Shown in pieces: positions 49,467-61,290 of a DNA stretch of 64,000 nt. Origin of the DNA: Zeus faber (lineage: Eukaryota > Chordata > Actinopteri > Zeiformes > Zeidae). The notes under the pieces are model-generated. The model had not been told where the DNA came from, did no database searches, and saw only the letters and a program-made list of their open reading frames with translations. Each line of letters begins with the position of its first letter. The stretch's first letter is position 1. The position numbers and the translations under genes are program-made. The DNA is taken from assembly GCA_960531495.1 (NCBI GenBank), contig OY482852.1:34756117-34820116 (forward strand), written 5' to 3'.

Positions 49467-49922
49467 CTCTAGATTGATTCAATCTTTAAGCTTACTCAGA
49501 TCTTCCCTGATCGGAGCAATATCTCAGTGAGTCGTCACCTTCACTTTTCGGGAATCTTGTGTTGCCTTTGCTGGACCTGTCCAGACGACTCCTTGTTGGA
49601 TATCTTACGGCCGGTCTCTGACTGCCGCTGGGCACACAACCTGGACATGAAGAGAGTCTCATCATCGTCGCCAGATTGTTGGATAAATTATCCTAGGTGG
49701 TCGGTGAGGTTAATCTGCCCGCTACAGGAAAACAAAACTGAGAGTATTAAAGATATTTATTCTGCAAAATAAAGAGAAAGATACCGTCATGCTTCAAAGC
49801 AGTGTTCTGATCAGTCTACCCCTATTATTGACGAAGAGGGCTTTATACCAAAGAGAGGTTGTGTGTCAGGTGTCATTTACAACTCTGATCCTCAGTCATA
49901 TCCCTGGGTGTTCCCCCAAACA
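49467..49922 (-). mobile_element. Candidate LTR plus start of internal region of a second LTR retroelement
   Basis: On the minus strand 49,922-49,677 looks like a 246-bp LTR. It starts TGTTTGGGGG and ends TATCCAACA. TATAAA is at 49,842-49,847 and AATAAA at 49,756-49,761, in the right order and spacing. Three bases after the end comes TGGCGACGATGATGAGAC, close to but not identical to a site for a serine tRNA. About 200 bp of internal sequence follow until the hAT terminus at 49,466 cuts it off. There is no coding sequence and no second LTR. The class is unknown. Confidence 0.4.
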
Positions 49923-50254
49923 GTGATTTAACAGTCAAACTTCGGTCACAGACACAATCCTACTGTACCATAAAACAAACACACAACGCTCTTTTAAGTC
50001 CCTCTTGTCCTTATCCTTATCTCCACACAAGGTTAAGTGAAGGATGGAATGTGGTCTGGTTTTTCCAATACTACAACTGAAATGTTTTAGACAGTTTTTA
50101 CACACAGACACACACAGACAATTTTTTTGTCTCTTTATATTAACTCTGAGTGACTCATAAAAACCCATAGACAATGAGTTTTATAACTAAGTAACATACA
50201 AAAGGCTATTGTCCTGTATAAAACATGTAAAACCTCATTCAAATAGTTGATCAT
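49923..50254. other. No recognised feature
   Basis: There is a short CACACAGA run at 50,101-50,120. Nothing else stands out. Confidence 0.4.
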
Positions 50255-50620
50255 GTGCATTTTTCTCTCACAGCCTACATACGTGCAACTGCGGCTCTAG
50301 CGCATGCCACTGTGATTGCACTGACGTTTCACCTTCTGGACTTGATAGACCTGCTGGCTAATTTAAGGGTCTTATTGGCCCGACTTAATGGCCTTGTTGG
50401 CCGACTTGAAGGACCTGCTGGATGCGTTGCCAAGCCCGCTTTGCGCACTCAAAGTTGTACTGCCACTGCGGTCCAGGCCTTTTGCCCGTTCCTCCAAGCC
50501 TGGCTGTCTGTTTGGGCCCACGAGTTCTGTGGAGCCTCAGCCTTCCGAGGGGTCTGAGGGTTCCGTGGGCCCTGGGTGTTCTGACATCATTGCTCTCAGC
50601 AATGCCTTGAGGTGAGGCCA
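50255..50620. other. GC-richer block with open frames on both strands, unrecognised
   Basis: The block is richer in G and C than its surroundings. The plus strand is open for 100 codons from 50,255 (LLDLIDLLANLRVLLARLNG) and, in another frame, 75 codons from 50,388. The minus strand is open for 78 codons (50,385-50,621), ending in WQYNFECAKRAWQRIQQVLQ. The leucine-rich plus reading arises from repeated GGCC/CTGCTGG/GACTTGA motifs. I do not recognise a family; a fragment of a retroelement ORF or of a host exon is possible. Confidence 0.3.
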
Positions 50621-52887
50621 ATCTTTTTACTCTTAAGCCCTCACCACATGTAGCTGTACTTGGCTATACAGCGAGCTAAACACTCTTGCAATAAGTACCC
50701 AGAGACAGGAGCGCACTTTTGGTATCGTTAATGAAAGCGGTGTAAAACTGTGGAACAGTAGAGAAATATGCAGATAAACGATCAATCTCTATGCAGATGT
50801 AGATAACGTGTTAATACGTTGTCATAGCTCCCACATTGTATACATACAACAATAACATGAATTATCTCACAAATTGTGCTTTCTCAAGGGCAGTGAAGAG
50901 GCTGATGGAAGAGATGTTAATCCGGGTCTGGGACATGATCAGATTGGCTGAGTGTGCCTTGATCTGTTTATGCCTGTTCTGATTTTACGATTATATTATT
51001 ATACTATCATCCAAATGCTATGATGTTGCAATACTGACTGCGCGGGGGGCGCACCGGGAGGCAGAACAACCGTGTTTTGGTTGCATCTAAATTTTTTAGT
51101 ATGGCTTTTAAGTTGGTTTTTAACTGTATTTCTGTGTTTGTATTGGAACTGATTTTTTTAATCTGGCTTTTAAATCAGTTTTGAAACTGTATTTCTGTAT
51201 CAGGATTGGGTCTGAATTTTTGGGACACATCATCAGTAGTGGACCCCAGGACCATGGGGTGTTTGACCATTATCACTAGACACCCTCGCCTGAGGAAGGC
51301 CCTCCCGTGGTTGATCAAGCCTCGGAGTGTGTCCCATAGCCAATTGGAGTTCAATTTGGGTTATGCTCGATTGTGGGTAGGCAAAGAGTTTTGCTAAGCA
51401 TTAATTTAGAATGATTTATGTTAAGAGTTTTGCTAAACATTAATTTTGAATGACCAATTTACTAATGCTTCATGCAATTATGCCATGTCAAGGTTGGTAT
51501 GGTAAATTATAAAAAAAAATAAAAGGTTACGTTTAATAGGTAAGTATTTAGAGGTGTCTTGTGTTCCTACTTTGTGTCAGGGTCTTCTGTAGGTTCAGAA
51601 TGAAGTTAGCTCCTCGGCACATCTGAATTTATGGGGCATAGCTCCACCCATTTTTTGGAATAAACTCCTTTTATTTTCTTTGTTTTCTTCCAATAAAAAT
51701 CCTAATTGGTTTTAACCAATTGGGGATGGGGGGATGGGTTTTAACCAACTTCATCTTTCATTTTCATAAACGTCCTTTACTTACTCAACTTACTACGCCG
51801 GATCGAGCTGTACACTCTACCTTCATCCACTCCCTCATTTTCATGAGGGAAAGGAGGATAGAAGAGAGAAGATAGAAGATAACGTATTGTCAGACGATTT
51901 AAAATGCTGAAAAGGCGGTTAGGTTAAAAGCTTGTATGTGCGCCCCACACTGTGTTGGTGTGGGGCGTGGTTGTGTGTTTGGGCGCCGCGCCCCTGCATC
52001 GATCTGGTCGCGATTCGCCAATCTCTCCCAGTGCCAAAACTTATATTCACAAATACACCACACAATAGGCCTAGGGCTTGCGGGATGGGTGGGGTGCAAG
52101 CTATATAGGTGGGGATGCAGCGGGCAGCTGCCATCTTGCCTGTCACGCTCCTGCCCCAGCGTGCTTCTCGTCCGTTACGAAATGTTAATCCGACTCATAT
52201 TGGCTTAGAATGCATACACTCGCACACGAATCCTACTCCAAGCAACACTCCACCAGACCAGGGTCTGCGGGGCAGGAGGGGTGTGAGTGATTCAGGGTCG
52301 ACTTGCCTGAAGGACTTGCATCCCCAACCCCGCAATTTTGACTGCAATAGGCAACAGTACACATTTAGCACTGGGGTTTTCCGGGATGGACAGACAGGTG
52401 GTCCTATCACACACACACACACATGCACACACCACCACACCTTCTTTGAATGCACCCCAGCAGCCTTCTGGTTGCATTACTCTCCTTTTCTCCCTCATTT
52501 ACTGCCATAACTATGACAGGAAGAGGCCAGGTGACCATTTGTCATTCCAGTTTTCCTGGACCTAATGAACTGTTTTTCATTACATGTTGTCGTCCAATGT
52601 TAATTTTTTTGTGTAAATGTTTTCAGGTTCTATGTTTAATTGTCTCACCGGCCATGATTCTCTCCCTCTTGGGGTAGTGATCAGTTGTTTATAGACCCAA
52701 ACATGATAAATAGTTTTCCAAAGAGGGGGGTTGGTGGTGGTTGCGGACTAACTCTGTCCTAGATGCAATGGCATGCAAATACTCTTTGTTGTATGCCCAG
52801 CATGCTGACAGGGTGGGTTGAAAATAAATAAATAAAAAATAAAATCTCAACGAATTACTATGTGTGGCAGGATCAGACAAAAGGTCA
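50621..52887. other. Intergenic sequence up to the right satellite array
   Basis: No gene is recognised. Visible items are an imperfect tandem duplication of about 58 bp at 51,090-51,210 (GGCTTTTAA, ACTGTATTTCTGT in both), an 18-bp near-palindrome AATTGGTTTTAACCAATT at 51,704-51,721, a CA repeat near 52,410-52,440, and an AAATAAATAAATAAA run at 52,823-52,845 just before the array. Open frames at 51,900-52,600 on both strands have no recognised motif. Confidence 0.45.
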
Positions 52888-53668
52888 AACATGTATTTGT
52901 CGAGTTAAAAAACGCATTTTCAGCCCATTTAAACGTCGAAAAGGCGGATCGGTTAAACGCTACAGTCATTACTCTGTGTGACAGTGTCAGGCAGTTTAAA
53001 TACAATGATAAACTAGTATGTGCTGCTAAAGTGTTGTTTGTCAACCAGTTTTAGGCCCATATAAAATGTATTTCTCGAGTTATGATCATTTTCATCAAAG
53101 TCTACACATGTGGGAAAAAACGCATTTTCAGCCGATTTAAACGTCGATTTGGCGGAACGGTTAAACGCTTCAGTCATTACTCTATGTGACAGTGTCAGAC
53201 AGTTTAAATACAATGATAAACTAGTATGTGCTGCTAAAGTGTTGTTTGTCAACCAGTTTTAGGCCCATATAAAATGTATTTTTCGAGTTATGATCATTTT
53301 CAGAACTTTGGATCGTTTGCTGTCTAGCTGAATTAGAGAAACACCGAACCATTGTCTCTTTGTAGGCGCATGATTTAGAATGCTGCAGTACACCATAAAA
53401 CTTTAATGAATATGAGGAACTATTATGTGCTTTTTAAGTCTTTCTCAAAGACAGTTTAAATACAATGATAAACTAGTATGTGCTGCTAAAGTCTTGTTTG
53501 TCAACCAGTTTTAGGCCCATATAAAATGTATTTTTCGAGTTCTGATAATTTTCATCAAAGTCTACACGTGGGAAAAAACGCATTTTCAGTCGATTTAAAC
53601 GTCGAAAAGGCGAATCGGTTACACGCTTAAGTCATTACTCCATGTGACAGTGTCAGACAGTTTATATA

Positions 53669-53896
53669 CAATGATTACATTTACATTACATTTAGTCATT
53701 TATCAGACGCTTTTATCCAAAGCGACTTACAATTGTTCAAACACCGACGGACGCAGCCATCAGGAGCAATGAGGGGTTAAGTGTCTTGCTCAAGGACACT
53801 ACAGCATGCTAGCAGGAGGAGCCTGGGATCGAACCAGCAACCTTTAGATCACTAGACCACCAGCTCTACCGCCTGAGCTACCATCCCCCCAATGAT
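53669..53896 (-). mobile_element. tRNA-derived SINE inserted in the satellite, 7-bp target duplication
   Basis: The body is about 53,676-53,889, flanked by CAATGAT at 53,669-53,675 and 53,890-53,896. On the minus strand a head with TAGCTCAGGCGG (A box, about 53,869-53,880) and GGTTCGATCCC (B box, 53,825-53,835) gives the Pol III promoter. A middle with GTGTCCTTGAGCAAGACACT follows, then the tail GTCGCTTTGGATAAAAGCGT and AAATGTAATGTAAATG. It is full length and interrupts an A unit, which resumes after it. It postdates the array. Confidence 0.88.
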
Positions 53897-55474
53897 GAAC
53901 TAGTATGTGCTGCTAAAGTGTTGTTTGTCAACCAGTTTTAGGCCCATATAAAATGTATTTTTCGAGTTATGATAATTTTCATCAAAGTCTACACATGTGG
54001 GAAAAAATGCATTTTAAGCCGATTTTAACGTCGATTTGGTGGAACGGTTAAACGCTTCAGTCATTACTCTATGTGACAGTGTCTAGACAGTTTAAATACA
54101 ATGATCAACTAGTATGTGCTGCTAAAGTCTTGTTTGTCAACCAGTTTTAGGCCCATATAAAATCTATTTTTCGAGTTCTGATAATTTTCATTAAAGTCTA
54201 CACGTGGGAAAAAACGCATCTTCAGCCGATTTTAACGTCGATTTGGCGGAACGGTTAAACGCTTCAGTCATTACTCTATGTGACAGTGTCAGTCAGTTTA
54301 AATACAATGATGAACTAGTATGTGCTGCTAAAGTCTTGTTTGTCAACCAGTTTTAGGCCCATATAAAATGTATTTTTCGAGTTCTGATAATTTTCATCAA
54401 AGTCTACACGTGGGAAAAAACGCATTTTCAGTCGATTTAAACGTCGAAAAGGCGAATCGGTTGAACGCTTCAGTCATTACTCTATGTGACAGTGTCAGAA
54501 AGTGTAAATACAATGATAAACTAGTATGTGCTGCTAATGTGTTGTTTGCCAACCAGTTTTAGGCCCATATAAAATGTATTTTTCGAGTTATGATCATTTT
54601 CCGAACTTTGGACCGTTTGCTGTCTAGCTGAATTAGAGAAACACCGAACCATTGTCTCTTTGTAGGCGCATGATTCAGAATATTGCAGTACAGCATAGAA
54701 ATTTAATTAATATGATGAACTATTATGTGCTTCTTAAGTGTTTCTCACAGAGTTCTAGGCCCATCTAACATGTATTTGTGGAGTTATGATCATTTTCAGA
54801 ACTTTGGACGATTTGCTGTCGAGCTGAATTAGAGAAACACCGAACCATTGTCTCTTTGTAGGTGAATGATTCAGAATGCTGCAGTACACCATATAACTTT
54901 AATTAATATGAGGAACAATTATTTTTCTTCTTAAGTCTTTCTCAAAGACAGTTTAAATACAATGATGAACTAGTATGTGCTGCTTATGTCTTGTTTGTCA
55001 ACCAGTTTTAGGCCCATATAAAATGTATTTTTCGAGTTATGATCATTTTCAGAACTTTGGACGATTTGCTGTCGAGCTGAATTAGAGAAACACCGAACCA
55101 TTGTCTCTTTGTAGGTGAATGATTCAGGATGCTGCCGTACACCATATAACTTTAATTAATATGAGGAACAATTATTTTGCTTCTTAAGTCTTTCTCAAAG
55201 ACAGTTTAAATACAATGATGAACTAGTATGTGCTGCTAATGTCTTGTTTGTCAACCAGTTTTAGGCCCATATAAAATGTATTTTTCGAGTTCAGATAATT
55301 TTCATCAAGTCTACACGTGGGAAAAAATGCATTTTAAGCCGATTTTAACGTCGATTTGGCGGAACGGTTAAACGCTTCAGTCATTACTCTATGTGACAGT
55401 GTCAGACAGTTTAAATACAATGATAAACTAGTATGTGCTGCTAAAGTCTTGTTTGTCAACCAGTTTTAGGCCCA

Positions 55475-57214
55475 AATAAAATGTATTTTTCGAGTTCTGA
55501 TAATTTTCATCAAAGTCTACACGTGAGAAAAAACGCATTTTCAGCCGATTTAAACGTCGAAAAGGCGAATCGGTTGAACGCTTCAGTCATTACTCTATGT
55601 GACAGTGTCAGAAAGTGTAAATACAATGATAAACTAGTATGTGCTGCTAATGTGTTGTTTGCCAACCAGTTTTAGGCCCAAGTAAAATGTATTTTTCGAG
55701 TTATGATCATTTTCCGAACTTTGAACCGTTTGCTGTCTAGCTGAATTAGAGAAACACCGAACCATTGTCTCTTTGTAGGCGCATGATTTAGAATGCTGCA
55801 GTACACCATATAACTTTAATGAATATGAGGAACTATTATGTGCTTCTTAAGTCTTTCTCAAAGACAGTTTAAATACAATGATAAACTAGTATGTGCAGCT
55901 AAAGTCTTGTTTGTCAACCAGTTTTAGGCCCATATAAAATGTATTTTTCAAGTTCTGATAATTTTCATCAATGTCTACACGTGGGAAAAAACGCATTTTC
56001 AGTCGATTTAAACGTCGATTTGGCGGAACGGTTAAACGCTTCAGTCATTACTCTATGTGACAGTGTCAGTCAGTTTAAATACAATGATGAACTAGTATGT
56101 GCTGCTAAAGTCTTGTTTGTCAACCAGTTTTAGGCCCATATAAAATGTATTTTTCGAGTTCAGATAATTTTCATCAAAGTCTACACGTGGGAAAAAACGC
56201 ATTTTCAGTCGATTTAAACGTCGATTTGGCGGAACGGTTAAACACTTCAGTCATTACTCTATGTGACAGTGTCAGACAGTTTAAATACAATGATAAACTA
56301 GTATGTGCTGCTAAAGTCTTGTTTGTCAACCAGTTTTAGGCCCAAATAAAATGTATTTTTCGAGTTCTGATAATTTTCATCAAAGTCTACACGTGAGAAA
56401 AAACGCATTTTCAGCCGATTTAAACGTCGAAAAGGCGAATCGGTTGAACGCTTCAGTCATTACTCTATGTGACAGTGTCAGAAAGTGTAAATACAATGAT
56501 AAACTAGTATGTGCTGCTAATGTGTTGTTTGCCAACCAGTTTTAGGCCCATATAAAATGTATTTTTCGAATTATGATCATTTTCCGAACTTTGGACCGTT
56601 TGCTGTCTAGCTGAATTAGAGAAACACCGAACCATTGTCTCTTTGTAGGCGCATGATTAAGAATGCTGCAGTACACCATATAACTTTAATGAATATGAGG
56701 AACTATTATGTGCTTCTTAAGTCTTTCTCAAAGACAGTTTAAATACAATGATAAACTAGTATGTGCAGCTAAAGTCTTGTTTGTCAACCAGTTTTAGGCC
56801 CATATAAAATGTATTTTTCGAGTTCTGATAATTTTCCTCAATGTCTACACGTGGGAAAAAACGCATTTTCAGTCGATTTAAACGTCGATTTGGCGGAACG
56901 GTTAAACGCTTCAGTCATTACTCTATGTGACAGTGTCAGTCAGTTTAAATACAATGATGAACTAGTATGTGCTGCTAAAGTCTTGTTTGTCAACCAGTTT
57001 TAGGCCCATATAAAATGTATTTTTCGAGTTCAGATAATTTTCATCAAAGTCTACACGTGGGAAAAAACGCATTTTCAGCCGATTTAAACGTCGAAAAGGC
57101 GAATCGGTTGAACGCTTCAGTCATTACTCTATGTGACAGTGTCAGAAAGTGTAAATACAATGATAAACTAGTATGTGCTGCTAATGTGTTGTTTGCCAAC
57201 CAGTTTTAGGCCCA
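55475..57214 (-). repeat. 870-bp higher-order unit of the right array, two copies
   Basis: Units at 55,481, 55,939 and 56,145 recur at 56,351 and 56,809 with an 870-bp offset; the third position (57,015) is occupied by a different A variant. Further copies are at 58,540-59,810 (870 bp apart) and 62,548-63,154. The composition is two A units plus a 458-bp A-B-truncated-A block. No unit of this size occurs on the left. Confidence 0.8.
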
Positions 57215-57419
57215 TATAAAATGTATTTTTCGAGTTATGATAATTTTCCGAACTTTGGACCGTTTGCTGTCTAGCTGAATTAGAGAAACACAAAACCATT
57301 GTCTCTTTGTAGGCGCATGATTCAGAATACTGCAGTACAGCATAGAAATTTAATTAATATGAGGAACAATTATGTGCTTCTTAAGTCTTTCGCAAAGACA
57401 GTTTAAATACAATGATAAA

Positions 57420-60400
57420 CTAGTATGTGCTGCTAAAGTGTTGTTTGTCAACCAGATTTAGGCCCATATAAAATGTATTTTTCGAGTTATGATAATTTTC
57501 ATCAAAGTCTAAACGTGGGAAAAAACGCATTTTCAGCCGATTTAAACGTCGAAAAGGCGGATCGGTTAAACGCTTCAGCCATTACTCTGTGACAGTGTCA
57601 GACAGTTTAAATACAATGATAAACTAGTATGTGCTACTAAAGTCTTGTTTGTCAACCAGTTTTAGGCCCATATAAAATGTATTTTTCGAGTTCTGATAAT
57701 TTTCATCAAAGTCTACACATGTGGGAAAAAATGCATTTTAAGCCGATTTTAACGTCGATTTGGCGGAACGGTTAAACGCTTCAGTCATTACTCTATGTGA
57801 CAGTGTCAGTCAGTTTAAATACAATGATGAACTAGTATGTGCTGCTAAAGTCTTGTTTGTCAACCAGTTTTAGGCCCATATAAAATGTATTTTTCGAGTT
57901 CAGATAATTTTCATCAAAGTCTACACGTGGGAAAAAACGCATTTTCAGTCGATTTAAACGTCGAAAAGGCGAATCGGTTGAACGCTTCAGTCATTACTCT
58001 ATGTGACAGTGTCAGAAAGTGTAAATACAATGATAAACTAGTATGTGCTGCTAATGTGTTGTTTGCCAACCAGTTTTAGGCCCATATAAAATGTATTTTT
58101 CGAGTTATGATCATTTTCCGAACTTTGGACCGTTTGCTGTCTAGCTGAATTAGAGAAACACCGAACCATTGTCTCTTTGTAGGCGCATGATTCAGAATAC
58201 TGCAGTACAGCATAGAAATTTAATTAATATGATGAACTATTATGTGCTTCTTAAGTGTTTCTCACAGAGTTCTAGGCCCATCTAACATGTATTTGTGGAG
58301 TTATGATCATTTTCAGAACTTTGGACGATTTGCTGTCGAGCTGAATTAGAGAAACACCGAACCATTGTCTCTTTGTAGGTGAATGATTCAGAATGCTGCA
58401 GTACACCATATAACTTTAATTAATATGAGGAACAATTATTTTTCTTCTTAAGAATTTCTCAAAGACAGTTTAAATACAATGATGAACTAGTATGTGCTGC
58501 TAAAGTCTTGTTTGTCAACCAGTTTTAGGCCCATATAAAATGTATTTTTCGAGTTCAGATAATTTTCATCAAAGTCTACACGTGGGAAAAAACGCATTTT
58601 CAGTCGATTTAAACGTCGATTTGGCGGAACGGTTAAACACTTCAGTCATTACTCTATGTGACAGTGTCAGACAGTTTAAATACAATGATAAACTAGTATG
58701 TGCTGCTAAAGTCTTGTTTGTCAACCAGTTTTAGGCCCAAATAAAATGTATTTTTCGAGTTCTGATAATTTTCATCAAAGTCTACACGTGAGAAAAAACG
58801 CATTTTCAGCCGATTTAAACGTCGAAAAGGCAAATCGGTTGAACGCTTCAGTCATTACTCTATGTGACAGTGTCAGAAAGTGTAAATACAATGATAAACT
58901 AGTATGTGCTGCTAATGTGTTGTTTGCCAACCAGTTTTAGGCCCATATAAAATGTATTTTTCGAGTTATGATCATTTTCCGAACTTTGGACCGTTTGCTG
59001 TCTAGCTGAATTAGAGAAACACCGAACCATTGTCTCTTTGTAGGCGCATGATTGAGAATGCTGCAGTACACCATATAACTTTAATGAATATGAGGAACTA
59101 TTATGTGCTTCTTAAGTCTTTCTCAAAGTCAGTTTAAATACAATAATAAACTAGTATGTGCAGCTAAAGTCTTGTTTGTCAACCAGTTTTAGGCCCATAT
59201 AAAATGTATTTTTCGAGTTCTGATAATTTTCATCAATGTCTACACGTGGGAAAAAACGCATTTTCAGTCGATTTAAACGTCGATTTGGCGGAACGGTTAA
59301 ACGCTTCAGTCATTACTCTATGTGACAGTGTCAGACAGTTTAAATACAATGATGAACTAGTATGTGCTGCTAAAGCCTTGTTTGTCAACCAGTTTTAGGC
59401 CCATATAAAATGTATTTTTCGAGTTCAGATAATTTTCATCAAAGTCTACACGTGGGAAAAAACGCATTTTCAGTCGATTTAAACGTCGATTTGGCGGAAC
59501 GGTTAAACACTTCAGTCATTACTCTATGTGACAGTGTCAGACAGTTTAAATACAATGATAAACTAGTATGTGCTGCTAAAGTCTTGTTTGTCAACCAGTT
59601 TTAGGCCCAAATAAAATGTATTTTTCGAGTTCTGATAATTTTCATCAAAGTCTACACGTGAGAAAAAACGCATTTTCAGCCGATTTAAACGTCGAAAAGG
59701 CAAATCGGTTGAACGCTTCAGTCATTACTCTATGTGACAGTGTCAGAAAGTGTAAATACAATGATAAACTAGTATGTGCTGCTAATGTGTTGTTTGCCAA
59801 CCAGTTTTAGGCCCATATAAAATGTATTTTTCGAGTTATGATCATTTTCCGAACTTTGGACCGTTTGCTGTCTAGCTGAATTAGAGAAACACCGAACCAT
59901 TGTCTCTTTGTAGGCGCATGATTTAGAATGCTGCAGTACACCATATAACTTTAATGAATATGAGGAACTATTATGTGCTTCTTAAGTCTTTCTCACACAG
60001 TTTAAATACAATGATAAACTAGTATGTGCTGCTAAAGTGTTGTTTGTCAACCAGTTTTAGGCCCATATAAAATGTATTTTTCGAGTTATGATAATTTTCA
60101 TCAAAGTCCACACGTGGGAAAAAACGCATTTTCAGCCGATTTAAACGTCGAAAAGGCGGATCGGTTAAACGCTTCAGCCATTACTCTGTGACAGTGTCAG
60201 ACAGTTTAAATACAATGATAAACTAGTATGTGCTACTAAAGTCTTGTTTGTCAACCAGTTTAAGGCCCATATAAAATGTATTTTTCGAGTTCTGATAATT
60301 TTCATCAAAGTCTACACATGTGGGAAAAAATGCATTTTAAGCCGATTTTAACTTCGATTTGGTGGAACGGTTAAACGCTTCAGTCATTACTCTATGTGAC

Positions 60401-61290
60401 AGTGTCTAGACAGTTTAAATACAATGATCACTAGTATGTGCTGCTAAAGTGTTGTTTGTCAAACAGTTTTAGGCCCATATAAAATGTATTTTTCGAGTTC
60501 TGATAATTTTCATTGAAGTCTACACGTGGGAAAAAACGCATTTTCAGCCGATTTTAACGTCGATTTGGCGGAACGGTTAAACGCTTCAGTCATTACTCTA
60601 TGTGACAGTGTCAGTCAGTTTAAATACAATGATGAACTAGTATGTGCTGCTAAAGTCTTGTTTGTCAACCAGTTTTAGGCCCATATAAAATGTATTTTTC
60701 GAGTTCAGATAATTTTCATCAAAGTCTACACGGGGGAAAAAAAGCATTTTCAGTCGATTTAAACGTCGAAAAGGCGAATCGGTTGAACGCTTCAGTCATT
60801 ACTCTATGTGACAGTGTCAGAAAGTGTAAATACAATGATAAACTAGTATGTGCTGCTAATGTGTTGTTTGCCAACCAGTTTTAGGCCCATATAAAATGTA
60901 TTTTTCGAGTTATGATCATTTTCCGAACTTTGGACCGTTTGCTGTCTAGCTGAATTAGAGAAACACCGAACCATTGTCTCTTTGTAGGCGCATGATTCAG
61001 AATACTGCAGTACAGCATAGAAATTTAATTAATATGATGAACTATTATGTGCTTCTTAAGTGTTTCTCACAGAGTTCTAGGCCCATCTAACATGTATTTG
61101 TGGAGTTATGATCATTTTCAGAACTTTGGACGATTTGCTGTCGAGCTGAATTAGAGAAACACCGAACCATTGTCTCTTTGTAGGTGAATGATTCAGAATG
61201 CTGCAGTACACCATATAACTTTAATTAATATGAGGAACAATTATTTTTCTTCTTAAGTCTTTCTCAAAGACAGTTTAAATACAATGATGA
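57420..61290 (-). repeat. Roughly 1.1-kb segment repeated at 57.4-58.5 and 60.0-61.3 kb
   Basis: A private variant (CAGCCATTACTCTGTGACAG) and the two-B block that follows occur at 57,575-58,480 and again at 60,174-61,270. The offset is about 2,599 bp at the start and 2,805 bp later, so the second copy carries one extra 206-bp A unit. Confidence 0.65.

Noticed and set aside
51899..52677. Overlapping frames on both strands before the right array
   Set aside because: No motif or splice context; they follow locally GC-rich and CA-repeat composition.
53821..53890. A genuine tRNA gene on the minus strand
   Set aside because: The A and B boxes belong to the head of a SINE with target-site duplication and tail; the sequence does not look able to fold as a full cloverleaf.
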